Positions 25,851 to 35,106 of a stretch of DNA of 64,000 nucleotides are shown piece by piece. Under the pieces are notes generated by a model, which did no database searches, was not told the DNA's origin, and saw only the letters and a program-made list of their open reading frames with translations. The DNA comes from Paenibacillus nanensis. GTDB taxonomy: Bacteria; Bacillota; Bacilli; Paenibacillales; Paenibacillaceae. Position numbers and translations under genes: made by a program. The stretch is from NCBI RefSeq assembly GCF_003583765.1, contig NZ_QXQA01000002.1, positions 310,001-374,000 on the forward strand, read 5' to 3'. The stretch's first letter is position 1. Every line of letters begins with the position of its first letter.

Positions 25851-26840
25851 ATGAAGATCGGCATGATCAGCTATTGGCATGTTCACGCATGGGATTACAC
25901 GAAGCAAGCTTTGGATCACCCCGGAACCCAAATTGCCGCCGTATGGGACGAGGACGCGAGCCGAGGACAAGCTGCGGCGGACAAATTAGGCGTCCCATAT
26001 TTCGCCGGGCTCGATGACATGTTAGCCGGGGATACCGTTGACGCCGTCATTGTAAACGCTCCCACAGATCGCCATGAAGAAGTTATGGTGAAAGCCGCAA
26101 AGGCCGGAAAGCATATTTTCACGGAAAAAGTCATTGCCCCGACGCTGGCCGAAGCGAATCGCATACTGGAAGCCGTCGAATCCGCTGGCGTTACATTAAC
26201 CGTTTCGCTGCCAAGGCTGAATGACCCGTACACGCTCGCCATACAGGAGCTGCTGCGGGATGAGGTATTCGGCGATCTAACGCTTATCCGCATCAGGCTG
26301 TCGCATAACGGGGCGGTCGCGAATTGGCTGCCGGAGCATTTCTACAGCCTTGAGCAATGCGGCGGCGGCGCCATGATCGATCTGGGCTGCCATCCGATGT
26401 ATTTGACCCGCTTGTTCATGGGCAGCTTGCCTTCCTCAGTCACCTCCCAGTATGGGTTCGTGACGGATCGGGAAGTGGAGGACAATGCCGTCGCCTTGCT
26501 GCAAGGACAAGGGGGCGTTCTAGGCGTCGTGGAGGCTGGTTTTGTAAATCCGCATTCTCCGTTTACAATAGAAGTGCATGGCACGAAGGGATCCGCGCTG
26601 TTCGGCACGCCGGATAACAAGCTGCTGATCCGGACGGCGGACAGCGCAGACGGCTGGCGGATTCACCCGATGCCGGCGCAGCGGGAGAGCGCCTTCGAGC
26701 AGTGGGTCGGCCATGTGAACAACGGTACAGCCGCCGAAGAAAACATAAGGTTAGCCAAGGATCTGACGATGCTGATGGAAGCGGCAAACCGCTCCTATCG
26801 CGAACGCAGGACGATTGATTTGGCTGAGCTGCAGCCGTAA
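25851..26840 (+). CDS. Gfo/Idh/MocA-family oxidoreductase (atypical nucleotide loop)
   Basis: 329 aa from ATG at 25851 (AGAGG 11 nt upstream); an ATG at 25842 is too close to that site. N-terminal Rossmann fold in which the usual GxGxxG loop is replaced by KIGMISYWHVHAWDY. The following beta-alpha units are normal (AVWDEDASRGQAAADKLGV, DAVIVNAPTDRH). The EKP motif reads FTEKVIA. The C-terminal alpha/beta domain has GGGAMIDLGCHPMYL with the family Asp/His pair. Family members oxidise or epimerise sugars and inositols with NAD(P). First gene of a three-gene cluster with an AraC regulator and a second Gfo/Idh enzyme. Confidence 0.88.
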   Translation: MKIGMISYWHVHAWDYTKQALDHPGTQIAAVWDEDASRGQAAADKLGVPYFAGLDDMLAGDTVDAVIVNAPTDRHEEVMVKAAKAGKHIFTEKVIAPTLAEANRILEAVESAGVTLTVSLPRLNDPYTLAIQELLRDEVFGDLTLIRIRLSHNGAVANWLPEHFYSLEQCGGGAMIDLGCHPMYLTRLFMGSLPSSVTSQYGFVTDREVEDNAVALLQGQGGVLGVVEAGFVNPHSPFTIEVHGTKGSALFGTPDNKLLIRTADSADGWRIHPMPAQRESAFEQWVGHVNNGTAAEENIRLAKDLTMLMEAANRSYRERRTIDLAELQP

Positions 26841-26881
26841 GACGGCTGACACATCCGGCGGGAAAAGGAGGCGGAAAGTCC

Positions 26882-27829
26882 GTGAATACGAGTGGGGATT
26901 ACGAGCCGATGCGGGAGAAGCCGGACGCGCTGGAGAGGCTGGACCTCCGCATCCGTTGGGGCGCTTACGATATCCGCGTTCTGCGTTTTCATCTGACGCG
27001 GTTCCCGCCCGGCAGGACGATCGCTTTCCACAAGCATGACGAATATGAATTCCACTTCATTCCGAAGGGCCGGGGCAAAGTCATCCTTGTGGATAAGGAG
27101 TACGCGCTGAAGCCGGGGCAATTTTATTTGACGGGACCCGGCGTCCTGCATTATCAAGAAGCTCACCCGCAAGAGGCGATGGATGAGCTCTGCCTCCATA
27201 TCGATATCCGGAAGAGCGAGGAAGCTGTTCAGGAGGATGCGTGGGAATGCGCGGAAGCCGAAGCTTGCATCAAAAAGCTGGCGAATCTGCCGCTGTATCC
27301 GGTGCAGGATCTGCATGGCGCCATGCAGCGGTTTCTGGAAGCGTACGAGGCTTGCGCCGCCAACTTTTCGGGAAGCTACATCACGATCAAACAAAATGTC
27401 ATTCAAATTTTATTGAGGGCCATCAGGGCGTACGATTCGGCAGGCGGAATCGAGCAGCTTCCGACCAAAGAAATGAAAAGCTACCGCTACGACCGGGCAA
27501 TCGCCTTCATGCGCGCCAACTTCATGCATCCCCTCACGCTCGAGGATGTGGCCGAGATGCTGCTGCTCAGTCCCAGACAGCTGCAGCGGCTGTTTAAAGA
27601 GCTTCACCAAGGCTTGACGTTCACCCGAATTTTAGAGGATATTCGGCTCGCGCATGTCTGTCAGGAGCTGCGCGGCGGCAGCTCGTCCATCGAACAAATC
27701 GCCGGCAGGACGGGATTCGCAAGCGGCAACTATTTGCATGCGGTATTCCGCAAACGGTACGGCATGACGCCGTCCGAATACCGCCAATCAAACCAATTGG
27801 GAGGAAATAACTATGTCCAAAACTTATAA
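26882..27829 (+). CDS. AraC-family transcriptional regulator with cupin sensor
   Basis: 315 aa, GTG at 26882 behind AAAGGAGG. N-terminal cupin-type sensor (FPPGRTIAFHKHDEYEFHFI, GQFYLTGPGVLHYQEA). C-terminal double HTH: LTLEDVAEMLLLSPRQLQRLF and SIEQIAGRTGFASGNYLHAVF. It is probably a local sugar-responsive activator of the flanking dehydrogenase genes. Its end overlaps the next gene by 17 nt. Confidence 0.92.
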   Translation: MNTSGDYEPMREKPDALERLDLRIRWGAYDIRVLRFHLTRFPPGRTIAFHKHDEYEFHFIPKGRGKVILVDKEYALKPGQFYLTGPGVLHYQEAHPQEAMDELCLHIDIRKSEEAVQEDAWECAEAEACIKKLANLPLYPVQDLHGAMQRFLEAYEACAANFSGSYITIKQNVIQILLRAIRAYDSAGGIEQLPTKEMKSYRYDRAIAFMRANFMHPLTLEDVAEMLLLSPRQLQRLFKELHQGLTFTRILEDIRLAHVCQELRGGSSSIEQIAGRTGFASGNYLHAVFRKRYGMTPSEYRQSNQLGGNNYVQNL

Positions 27830-28892
27830 AATCGCAATCATCGGCTGCGGCGGCATCGCAAATGGCAAGCATATGCCAAGCCTGAAGAAGCTGAACAACA
27901 TCGAGATGGCCGCGTTCTGCGACATCGTGGAGGAAAAGGCGGCGGAAGCGGCGAAACAATACGGCTCGGCTGACGCCAAAGTGTACACGGATTACGCCGA
28001 CGTGCTGAAGGATCCGTCTATCGATATCGTCCATGTCTGCACGCCGAACGATTCCCACGCGCGCATTGCGATCGCCGCGCTCGAAGCCGGCAAGCACGTC
28101 ATGTGCGAAAAGCCGATGGCCAAAACCGCGGAAGAAGCGCAGCAGATGGTAGACGCCGCCAAACGCACCGGCAAAAAGCTGACGATCGGCTATAATAACC
28201 GCTTCCGTTCGGACAGCCAGCATTTGAAGCAGCTTTGCGATGCCGGCGAGCTCGGCGAGATCTACATGGCGAAAGCTCACGCCATCCGCAGACGCGCCGT
28301 TCCGACATGGGGCGTATTCCTCGACGAAGAGAAGCAAGGCGGCGGCCCGCTTATCGACATCGGCACGCATGCCCTTGACCTGACGCTGTGGATGATGAAC
28401 AACTATAAGCCGAAGGTCGTGCTCGGTAAAGCTTATCACAAGCTGTCCCAGCGCGAGAACGCGGCCAACGCTTGGGGGCCCTGGGATCCCGCCAAATTTA
28501 CGGTCGAGGATTCCGCGTTCGGCATGATCGTGATGGAGGACGGCGCGACCATTATCCTCGAATCCAGCTGGGCGCTTAATACGCTGGAGGTCGATGAAGC
28601 GAAATGTACGCTCTGCGGCACCGAGGGCGGCGCCGATATGAAAGGCGGCCTTCGCATCAACGGCGAACAGCACAGCCGCTTGTTCACGAAGGAAGTCGAA
28701 TTGAACACCGGCGGAGTCGCCTTCTACGATGGCAAGCAGGACAATCCGGCCGACCTCGAAATGAAGATGTGGATTGAGGCGATCGAGCAAGACAAGGAGC
28801 CTGTCGTCACGCCGGAGCAAGCGTTTGTCGTCTCGCAAATTCTCGAGGCGATCTACGAGTCGTCCAAAACAGGCAAAGCTGTGTACCTCTAA
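27813..28892 (+). CDS. Gfo/Idh/MocA-family NAD(P)-dependent sugar dehydrogenase
   Basis: 359 aa, ATG at 27813 with GGGAGG upstream inside the AraC gene. Canonical nucleotide loop IIGCGGIANGKH, CEKPMAK with the catalytic Lys near residue 96, and GGGPLIDIGTHALDLTLWMM with the family Asp and His. It likely acts on an imported monosaccharide or its lactone/keto form. Partner of the atypical enzyme at 25851; such pairs often carry out two redox steps. A strong terminator follows. Confidence 0.92.
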   Translation: MSKTYKIAIIGCGGIANGKHMPSLKKLNNIEMAAFCDIVEEKAAEAAKQYGSADAKVYTDYADVLKDPSIDIVHVCTPNDSHARIAIAALEAGKHVMCEKPMAKTAEEAQQMVDAAKRTGKKLTIGYNNRFRSDSQHLKQLCDAGELGEIYMAKAHAIRRRAVPTWGVFLDEEKQGGGPLIDIGTHALDLTLWMMNNYKPKVVLGKAYHKLSQRENAANAWGPWDPAKFTVEDSAFGMIVMEDGATIILESSWALNTLEVDEAKCTLCGTEGGADMKGGLRINGEQHSRLFTKEVELNTGGVAFYDGKQDNPADLEMKMWIEAIEQDKEPVVTPEQAFVVSQILEAIYESSKTGKAVYL

Positions 28893-28910
28893 TTCAACTC
28901 CAATAAGCCA

Positions 28911-28950
28911 AAAAATCGCAACCCAGTCGAACGGGTTGCGATTTTTTTTT
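28911..28950. terminator. Bidirectional Rho-independent terminator
   Basis: ATCGCAACCC, 8-nt loop, GGGTTGCGAT, followed on the + strand by a T run (28942-28950) and preceded by AAAAA, so it works on both strands. It ends the + strand dehydrogenase operon and the - strand GH2/GH43/importer operon. Confidence 0.92.
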
Positions 28951-30752
28951 TAGAATTTAATAGCTTTTTCATTCTCCATATCGCTGAACTCCGCCAAAAC
29001 CGGCGACTTCCCTTCGTTAACAGCGCGGATAACGTCTAGCGGCAGCTTCGGCTTCCGGTCGAACGTCAGCAGCCCATTGATCTCCTGCTCGACGTCGGTC
29101 AGTTGGGTGTAGCAATAGCCTTGGACGGCCTTCGAGTTCTGAATCGGCTGCACGACGTCGAGGATCCTCCGCAGAAAATCCTCTTCGTCCGCGGCGGCCG
29201 AATAGCCCCAGCCCGCCGCGCCGCCCTTCCGGAACGAAATGCCGCCGAATTCGGACACCTGCACCGGCTCGCCGTTGTACGGATAACCCGGAACGTAAAT
29301 CCAGCGATTCTGGGCGATGCTGCTTACGGCGGATTGCGCCGTCTCGTAACGGGACTCCAGCACTTCGCGGCGCCATTCGTAATCGTGGATCGTCGCGATG
29401 TCGGATTTCGTATGCTCCCAGCCGTCGTTGGACAGAACAAGCCGGGTCGAATCAAGCGATTTGGTCAAATGGTACATCGCGAGCGTATGCTCCTGCTGCC
29501 GCTTGTCGATCAGCATGTTCGGCACGCCCCAGCTTTCGTTGATCGGCAGCCATACGACGATGCACGGATGGTTGTAATCGCGCGTCACAACCTCCTGCCA
29601 TTCCCGCGTCATTCGGCGCACGTACGTCTCCGAGAACTGGTAGGCGTTCGCCATCTCTCCCCATACGAGCAGGCCGAGCTTATCGCACCAATAGAGATAG
29701 CGCGGATCTTCAACCTTCTGATGCTTGCGCGCGCCGTTAAAGCCCATCGCTTTGGTCAGCTCCACGTCTCTGCGCAGCTCTTCATCGGAGCCGGCCGTCA
29801 GCACCCCGCCGGGGAAGTAGCCCTGATCGAGCACCAGCTTCATGTAATACGGACGGTTGTTCAAGCATACCTTGCCGTCTTCGACGGAAATTTTCCGCAT
29901 GCCGAAGTAGCTTTGCACCTCATCGATAAGCGTATCGCCGTCCAGCAGCCGAAACGTAATGTCGTACAGATTCGGCTTCTCGGGCGTCCACCAGCGGCCA
30001 AGTCCGTGATCGTTAAAATCATGCAGCTTTATCGTCCTCGTCTCTTCCTCCCCGCCGAGCGCGAACAGATCCTCCGACACAAATTCTCCCTCGAAGGCAA
30101 TGCTCGCCTGCAGCTTCAGCCCCGGCTTCCAGCCCGCCGCGAAAGCGCGGATGTTGATTTCATTCCGGTCGATATCCGGCGTCATCATCACGCGTTCGAG
30201 ATAAGACTCGGACACGGCTTCCAGCCATACCGTCTGCCAAATGCCCGTCGTCCGCGTATAGAACACCATCTCGGATTGTTCCTTCCAATACTGCTTGCCT
30301 CTCGGAAGCGTAACATCCTTGCTGTAGTCCTTCGCCTTCACGACGATTTCAACGTCTCTGCCGGTAACCGCGTTCGTTATATCCGCGGTGAAAGGCGTAT
30401 GACCGCCTTCGTGATAGGCGACCAGATGGCCGTTCGCCCATACCCACGCCTCGTAGTCCACCGCGCCAAAGTGGAGGAGCAGGCGTTTGCCCGCATAGGC
30501 TTCGGGCAGCTCGAACGTTTTACGGTACCAGACAAGGTCATGAAATTCCTTTTCGCCGATCCCGCTCAGCTCGCTTTGGTAACAATAAGGAACCCGAATC
30601 CGTCTCTCGAACGTATGCCCGGTGTGCCAGCCGCCGCGCGTCCCTTCATCCATGTCGTCGTACTGGAACTCCCATGTCCCGTTTAAGTTCAGCCAATCCC
30701 GTCTCGCGAACTGCGGACGGGGGTAAACGCTCTCCAAGTTGGTTTCCGTCAT
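28950..30752 (-). CDS. Glycoside hydrolase family 2 (paralogue of 23753-25510)
   Basis: 600 aa from ATG at 30752 with GGGAG 8 nt upstream. Same architecture as the other GH2: sugar-binding domain (LNLNGTWEFQYDD, HFGAVDYEAWVWANG), Ig-like domain, TIM barrel with acid/base Glu in PINESWGVPN and nucleophile Glu in VQVSEFGGI. Many motif stretches are identical between the two. No signal peptide. It has about 15 extra C-terminal residues. Last gene of the 36477-28950 operon, directly after the secreted GH43, so it probably finishes hydrolysis of the imported oligosaccharide in the cytoplasm. Confidence 0.9.
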   Translation of the reverse strand: MTETNLESVYPRPQFARRDWLNLNGTWEFQYDDMDEGTRGGWHTGHTFERRIRVPYCYQSELSGIGEKEFHDLVWYRKTFELPEAYAGKRLLLHFGAVDYEAWVWANGHLVAYHEGGHTPFTADITNAVTGRDVEIVVKAKDYSKDVTLPRGKQYWKEQSEMVFYTRTTGIWQTVWLEAVSESYLERVMMTPDIDRNEINIRAFAAGWKPGLKLQASIAFEGEFVSEDLFALGGEEETRTIKLHDFNDHGLGRWWTPEKPNLYDITFRLLDGDTLIDEVQSYFGMRKISVEDGKVCLNNRPYYMKLVLDQGYFPGGVLTAGSDEELRRDVELTKAMGFNGARKHQKVEDPRYLYWCDKLGLLVWGEMANAYQFSETYVRRMTREWQEVVTRDYNHPCIVVWLPINESWGVPNMLIDKRQQEHTLAMYHLTKSLDSTRLVLSNDGWEHTKSDIATIHDYEWRREVLESRYETAQSAVSSIAQNRWIYVPGYPYNGEPVQVSEFGGISFRKGGAAGWGYSAAADEEDFLRRILDVVQPIQNSKAVQGYCYTQLTDVEQEINGLLTFDRKPKLPLDVIRAVNEGKSPVLAEFSDMENEKAIKF

Positions 30753-30786
30753 CTTCACTGCTCCCATTATGAATCATGTATTTTGT

Positions 30787-33255
30787 CTATTTCTGCTTCA
30801 ACGATGTTACCTTCAGGTCGCTAAACGTAATATCCGACGCGTATATGGAACGCAAGCCGACCTTGCCTTGCATGAATGCGTCCGGGTCGTAGTAGGATAT
30901 GACAGGCTTCGCTTCCTCGCCGGCAAAGACCTGGATCAAGCCTCCTCTGGCCTCGATCCGCAGCCGAACCGGTTCGCCGCCCGGCAGCTCCGCTTTCTCC
31001 GCGGCCAAAAGCTCCGCGTCGTAATTATGCCGGTACAGCTCAAGCCTGGTAGGTGTAACCGCCACAAAATAACCCATCAGCGAATCCTTCACTTGATCCT
31101 TGAAATTCGATTCGTTCGTGACGCGAAGCAGAACGCCCGCCGCACCGGAAGGATTGTCACCCAATGTGACGGCGGTTTCGATCCGGTAATCCGCCCAACG
31201 TTCGTTTCCGCCGTAGATCTTGGCGTCCTCGAGCGACCATCCCGCGTAGCTGTCCTCGGCTATACTCCAAACGCCGTGCACCGATTCCGAATCGGCATCC
31301 TGCAGCGCATGCTCCGATGAGAACGGCTCGTCAAGCGCAAGGGCAAAATCGATTCGTTTCAGCTGCAGCCCGCCTTTTTTCGCTTTTACCGCAATCGTGT
31401 GGAAGCCCTTCTCCAGCTCTACTTGGCCGGCGCGCACCTTGACCCATTCCGCGTCTTCCTCGATCGGCTGATCGGTATTCAGCTTCAATGTCCCGGCGGT
31501 CCGGTCGTCAACGAGCAGCTCTACTTTCTTTTCTCCCGTCCCTGCCGCTGTCACGAAATCGAGCGCGTAGCTTCCGCTTTCCGATACATTCACGACATAA
31601 CGGAGCCAGTCGCCTTCGTTGTTTAAAGAGACCGAATAAGCGCCGTCCGAGGAGAGCCGGATTTCCGTGCCGTCCGCCGGCCTCCAAGCGGAGTCCGTCG
31701 TCTTCTCCTTCACCGAAAAGCCCCGATTCTCGCCTTGCAAATAATGAACGGCTTCGATCGAGCCCGGCAGCGCCTTCGGCGTCTCGAAATCGCTGCTCCC
31801 GCCTGCGTGGTTCGAGAAGGCGGTATAGGCGAAATCCGGCTTGCCGTGTTGATCCAGGTAGCCGATCTTGCCAGGACCTGCCGCTTCGCCGGCCTCGAGC
31901 TTCAGCATCCCGTCGAAATACGCGCGCACGCCGTGTTCGTCGTTTTCGATGCGAATGGCATGGAGCTTCGAATAATCCATCGCTTCCGGCAGCGCCGCTT
32001 CCGCTTTGACCGTCCGCTCGCCGTTCTTGACCGCGACGAGCGTCAGGCGTCCCTCGGCCGGATGAAGCTCCGCCAGATGGTAGCTGCTGTCGTCGGCATA
32101 AGCGAATACCGCTCCGACTGCCGTATCAGCGCCGGCCGTCTCGGTTATCCGCAAGTTATATTCCGCCGTGTAGCGTTCGGAAGCGGCGGTCTTGCTCAGC
32201 GTAAAGCTTCCCCCGCCATCCGCCTGGCGCTCCTCCCATTCCCCTTGGCCTGCTCCCGGCCTTCCTTCGAAGTTCGGTCTGGACGGTACGGGCTGGCTGT
32301 AGTTTGTAGGACCGACCGCATCCATCATGTCGCCATTGAAGACGAGCCGGTCGATATTCATTTGCCGCACGGGCGGTCCTTCCGCGGAACGTCCGACCAG
32401 ATTATGGTACACGATATAATAAGAATCAAGATCGGGTCCCATCACCGTCGAGCTGTGGCCAAGCCCGTTGAAGGACGGGTCCGTGCTGATAATAATCGGA
32501 TTGTTGGACGGGACCGTATACGGACCGAGCGGCGAATCTTTGGATATTGCGTAGTGAATCCGGTAGCCTTTGCTGAAGACATGGTTGCCGGTAAAGGTCA
32601 TATAATAAGTGCCGCCGCGCTTGATGATCATCGAGCCTTCCGTCCAATGGCCGAGGAACGTTCCCGCGATTGGAGCGCCGAATCCGAACGTAGAAGGGCT
32701 GTCCATCGGCACGCCGACGATACCCTCGGTTCCGGCATGGGTGAACGTCCACGAGCCGTCATCGTCGATAAAGACCGACCCGTCGATGCTCATGCCGAGA
32801 TTATCCGTGATCCGTTCGAAAGGCCCCGTCGGCGACTCGCTTCGGTATACGTAGTGGCCCTTTCCCGCTGGCGATGTATACAGGTAGAAATAACCGTTCC
32901 AGTACACGACCTCAGGAGCGTAAGCCCCGGTCGACACGGGGTCTTCCGTGACAAGTCCCGCGTAGCTCCAGTTCACGAGATCCTCCGACTGCCAAGCTTT
33001 GATGCCGGGGCGGAAGTCTTTTGTGCTGACATATAAATAATAAGTGCCGTTATGCCGCATGACGAAAGGGTCGCCGTTGCCGTAGTCGTCCCACTCTTCC
33101 TCTAGATGCGGGAACGGATTGCTGAATACATTTTCGTACGCTTTCAATTCGATCGCCTCCGGTTTCGGGGATGATTCGCAGCCTGCTACCGCAAGCAGGG
33201 CGGAAAGTCCGATCAGGCAAGCGGCTTTTTTGACCGGGAAATGCTTTGTCGTCAA
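30787..33255 (-). CDS. Multidomain secreted GH43 lipoprotein (GH43, CBM6-like, LamG-like)
   Basis: About 822 aa. TTG at 33255 (or 33258) is chosen because AGGGGTGAG precedes it and the signal peptide begins there. Lipobox in LLAVAGC anchors it outside the cell. GH43 propeller: Asp in NGDPFVMRHNG, Asp in SIDGSVFIDDDG, Glu in WTEGSMIIKRGG. A concanavalin-like module follows (FTLSKTAASERYTAEYNLRI to GKIGYLDQHGK), then a CBM6-like module (IEAVHYLQGENRG to LKRIDFAL), then a second lectin-like module (ADYRIETAVTLGDN to DITFSDLKV). The combination suggests extracellular debranching of xylan or arabinan before uptake by the coupled importer. It starts 7 nt after the permease stop. Confidence 0.87.
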   Translation of the reverse strand: MTTKHFPVKKAACLIGLSALLAVAGCESSPKPEAIELKAYENVFSNPFPHLEEEWDDYGNGDPFVMRHNGTYYLYVSTKDFRPGIKAWQSEDLVNWSYAGLVTEDPVSTGAYAPEVVYWNGYFYLYTSPAGKGHYVYRSESPTGPFERITDNLGMSIDGSVFIDDDGSWTFTHAGTEGIVGVPMDSPSTFGFGAPIAGTFLGHWTEGSMIIKRGGTYYMTFTGNHVFSKGYRIHYAISKDSPLGPYTVPSNNPIIISTDPSFNGLGHSSTVMGPDLDSYYIVYHNLVGRSAEGPPVRQMNIDRLVFNGDMMDAVGPTNYSQPVPSRPNFEGRPGAGQGEWEERQADGGGSFTLSKTAASERYTAEYNLRITETAGADTAVGAVFAYADDSSYHLAELHPAEGRLTLVAVKNGERTVKAEAALPEAMDYSKLHAIRIENDEHGVRAYFDGMLKLEAGEAAGPGKIGYLDQHGKPDFAYTAFSNHAGGSSDFETPKALPGSIEAVHYLQGENRGFSVKEKTTDSAWRPADGTEIRLSSDGAYSVSLNNEGDWLRYVVNVSESGSYALDFVTAAGTGEKKVELLVDDRTAGTLKLNTDQPIEEDAEWVKVRAGQVELEKGFHTIAVKAKKGGLQLKRIDFALALDEPFSSEHALQDADSESVHGVWSIAEDSYAGWSLEDAKIYGGNERWADYRIETAVTLGDNPSGAAGVLLRVTNESNFKDQVKDSLMGYFVAVTPTRLELYRHNYDAELLAAEKAELPGGEPVRLRIEARGGLIQVFAGEEAKPVISYYDPDAFMQGKVGLRSIYASDITFSDLKVTSLKQK

Positions 33256-33262
33256 CAACCGC

Positions 33263-34099
33263 TCACCCCTTAATGCCGCTGATCGCAAGAGATTCGATGA
33301 AATAACGCTGGCAGAAGAAAAACACCAGAATAACCGGGATCATCGCGATGACGGCGGCCGCCATAATTAGAGGAAAATTGGACTGGCTGACGTACATGGC
33401 CTGCATGGACGCGATCAGCACTTGGATCGTCTGCTTCTCCGGCGTATGCAAATAAATGAGCGGTCCGAGAAAATCGTTCCAAATCCCCATGAAGCCAAGC
33501 GCCGCTTGCGCAGCCAGCGCAGGCTTCATGACCGGAAGGGCGATCGACCAGAAAATTCGCGGAAAGCTGCAGCCGTCGATTTTGGCTGCTTCGATCAGAT
33601 CGTTCGGCAGCGCCCCGGCCAAATATTGGCGCAGGAAAAAGACGACGACGATATTGCCGAACAGGCCCGGCACGATAAGCGGCAGGAGCGTATCGACCCA
33701 GTCCAGCCGGGAGAAGCCGATATATTGCGGAATCATAACGACGGAATACGGGATCATCATCGTTCCGAGAAGTCCCATAAATAAAACGCCTTTAAGCGGA
33801 AATTCGAACTTGCTGAACGCGTAGGACGACATGGCGCTGACGAATAAGCCGATCGTCAGGACCGTCACCACAATGATCAAGCTGTTCAAAAAGCCGTTCA
33901 GCAGCGGAGATTGCTCCCACACTTCGTTGTAGTTGGCAAACGTCGCCGGATTCGGAATCCACTTCGGAGGAATCTCAAAAACGTTGCGCTGCTCCTTCAG
34001 CGAAGTCGACAGCGTCCATAGGAATGGCGCGATCATAAAGACCGTGCCCGCAAGCAGGATCAGGAACGCCCAGACATTTGCGATTTTTTTCTGCTTCAT
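33263..34099 (-). CDS. Carbohydrate ABC transporter permease, AraQ/MalG type
   Basis: 278 aa with six membrane segments. EAA loop EAAKIDGCSFPRIFWSIALPVM. N-terminal loop LKEQRNVFEIPPKWIPNPATFANY is typical of AraQ-like CUT1 permeases. Pairs with the 34115-35011 product. The ribosome site of the following GH43 gene lies at its 3' end. Confidence 0.92.
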   Translation of the reverse strand: MKQKKIANVWAFLILLAGTVFMIAPFLWTLSTSLKEQRNVFEIPPKWIPNPATFANYNEVWEQSPLLNGFLNSLIIVVTVLTIGLFVSAMSSYAFSKFEFPLKGVLFMGLLGTMMIPYSVVMIPQYIGFSRLDWVDTLLPLIVPGLFGNIVVVFFLRQYLAGALPNDLIEAAKIDGCSFPRIFWSIALPVMKPALAAQAALGFMGIWNDFLGPLIYLHTPEKQTIQVLIASMQAMYVSQSNFPLIMAAAVIAMIPVILVFFFCQRYFIESLAISGIKG

Positions 34100-34114
34100 C
34101 TGTATCCCTCCTCC

Positions 34115-35011
34115 TTAATCCTGATAGACCCATTTATTCGATAACTTAAACTGGATAAGCGTCACGATGAAAATAAGAATGCCGAGCAGCCAGGCAGCTG
34201 CGCTCGCGTAGCCCATGTTGAAGTATTCGAACGCATGCTGGAAAATATAATAGACGATCGTTCCGCCGCTGTATTCCGGTCCGCCGTCTACCGCAAGCAC
34301 GTAGATTTGGCTGAACGACTGGAACGCTCCGATAATGCCCATAACAAGCACGAAGAAATGAATCGGGCTTAGCAGAGGAACGGTAATTTTCGTAAATTTA
34401 TGCCATGCGCCGGCCCCGTCGATTTCCGCAGCTTCGTAGTAGGAGGACGCGATCGATTGAAGGCCCGCCAAATAAAGGACCATATTGCCGCCGACGCCGC
34501 CCCACAGGCCGATCAGGATAAGGGAAGGCTTAACCCAGTCCGGGTCGCCGAGCCAGTTCGGGCCTCGGATGCCGAACCAATCCCACAGCAGGTTGTTCAG
34601 CAGCCCGTAATCCTGGTTCAAAATCCACTGCCATAGCAGCGAAACCGCGATAATTGGGGATATAACGGGCAAATAATAGATCGTCCGCATGACGGAGATG
34701 CCCTTCAGCGGCCGGTTCATCAGGATCGCCAGCAACAGCGATATGACCATGCCGATCGGAATGCCGATCATCAGGTAGACCGTGTTGTATAACGATTTGT
34801 ACAGCTTCTCGTCCTTCAGCAATTCCGAATAATTGCTAAGTCCGACGCCGGTCGGATCGGACAGCATATCCCAATCTTGAAAGCTCATGTAAATCGAGAA
34901 AAGCATCGGCACAAGGCCGAACAACAGAAAACCGAGCACTGGCGGCGCCACGAATAAATAGAGCCAGAACAGCTCTTTCCTGCGGTAGCCGGAAAACTTT
35001 TTTGTTTGCAT
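34115..35011 (-). CDS. Carbohydrate ABC transporter permease, AraP/MalF type
   Basis: 298 aa from ATG at 35011 (AAGGTGG 8 nt upstream; a GTG four codons earlier overlaps that site). First membrane segment LFWLYLFVAPPVLGFLLFGLVP; EAA loop EAAEIDGAGAWHKFTKITVPLL. MalF-like subunit of the importer fed by the lipoprotein at 35107. Confidence 0.92.
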   Translation of the reverse strand: MQTKKFSGYRRKELFWLYLFVAPPVLGFLLFGLVPMLFSIYMSFQDWDMLSDPTGVGLSNYSELLKDEKLYKSLYNTVYLMIGIPIGMVISLLLAILMNRPLKGISVMRTIYYLPVISPIIAVSLLWQWILNQDYGLLNNLLWDWFGIRGPNWLGDPDWVKPSLILIGLWGGVGGNMVLYLAGLQSIASSYYEAAEIDGAGAWHKFTKITVPLLSPIHFFVLVMGIIGAFQSFSQIYVLAVDGGPEYSGGTIVYYIFQHAFEYFNMGYASAAAWLLGILIFIVTLIQFKLSNKWVYQD

Positions 35012-35060
35012 ATCCGTTTCCACCTTCTTATAGGATCGCTTTTAAACCACTTGGAAGAAG

Positions 35061-35091
35061 AAAAGGGAGCGGCAGCGATCCGTCCGCTCCC
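35061..35091 (-). terminator. Stem-loop/attenuator between binding protein and permease
   Basis: Minus strand GGGAGCGG, 11-nt loop, CCGCTCCC, then TTTTCTTCTT. It begins 15 nt after the binding-protein stop at 35107. Confidence 0.72.
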
Positions 35092-35106
35092 GCCTTCCCC
35101 GCGGCC

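Noticed and set aside
29103-30686. Long + strand open frame opposite the second GH2 gene
   Set aside because: Antisense shadow; Arg/His/Pro-rich composition, with real motifs only on the minus strand.
31735-33036. Long + strand open frame opposite the GH43 lipoprotein gene
   Set aside because: Antisense shadow of an intact GH43 gene.
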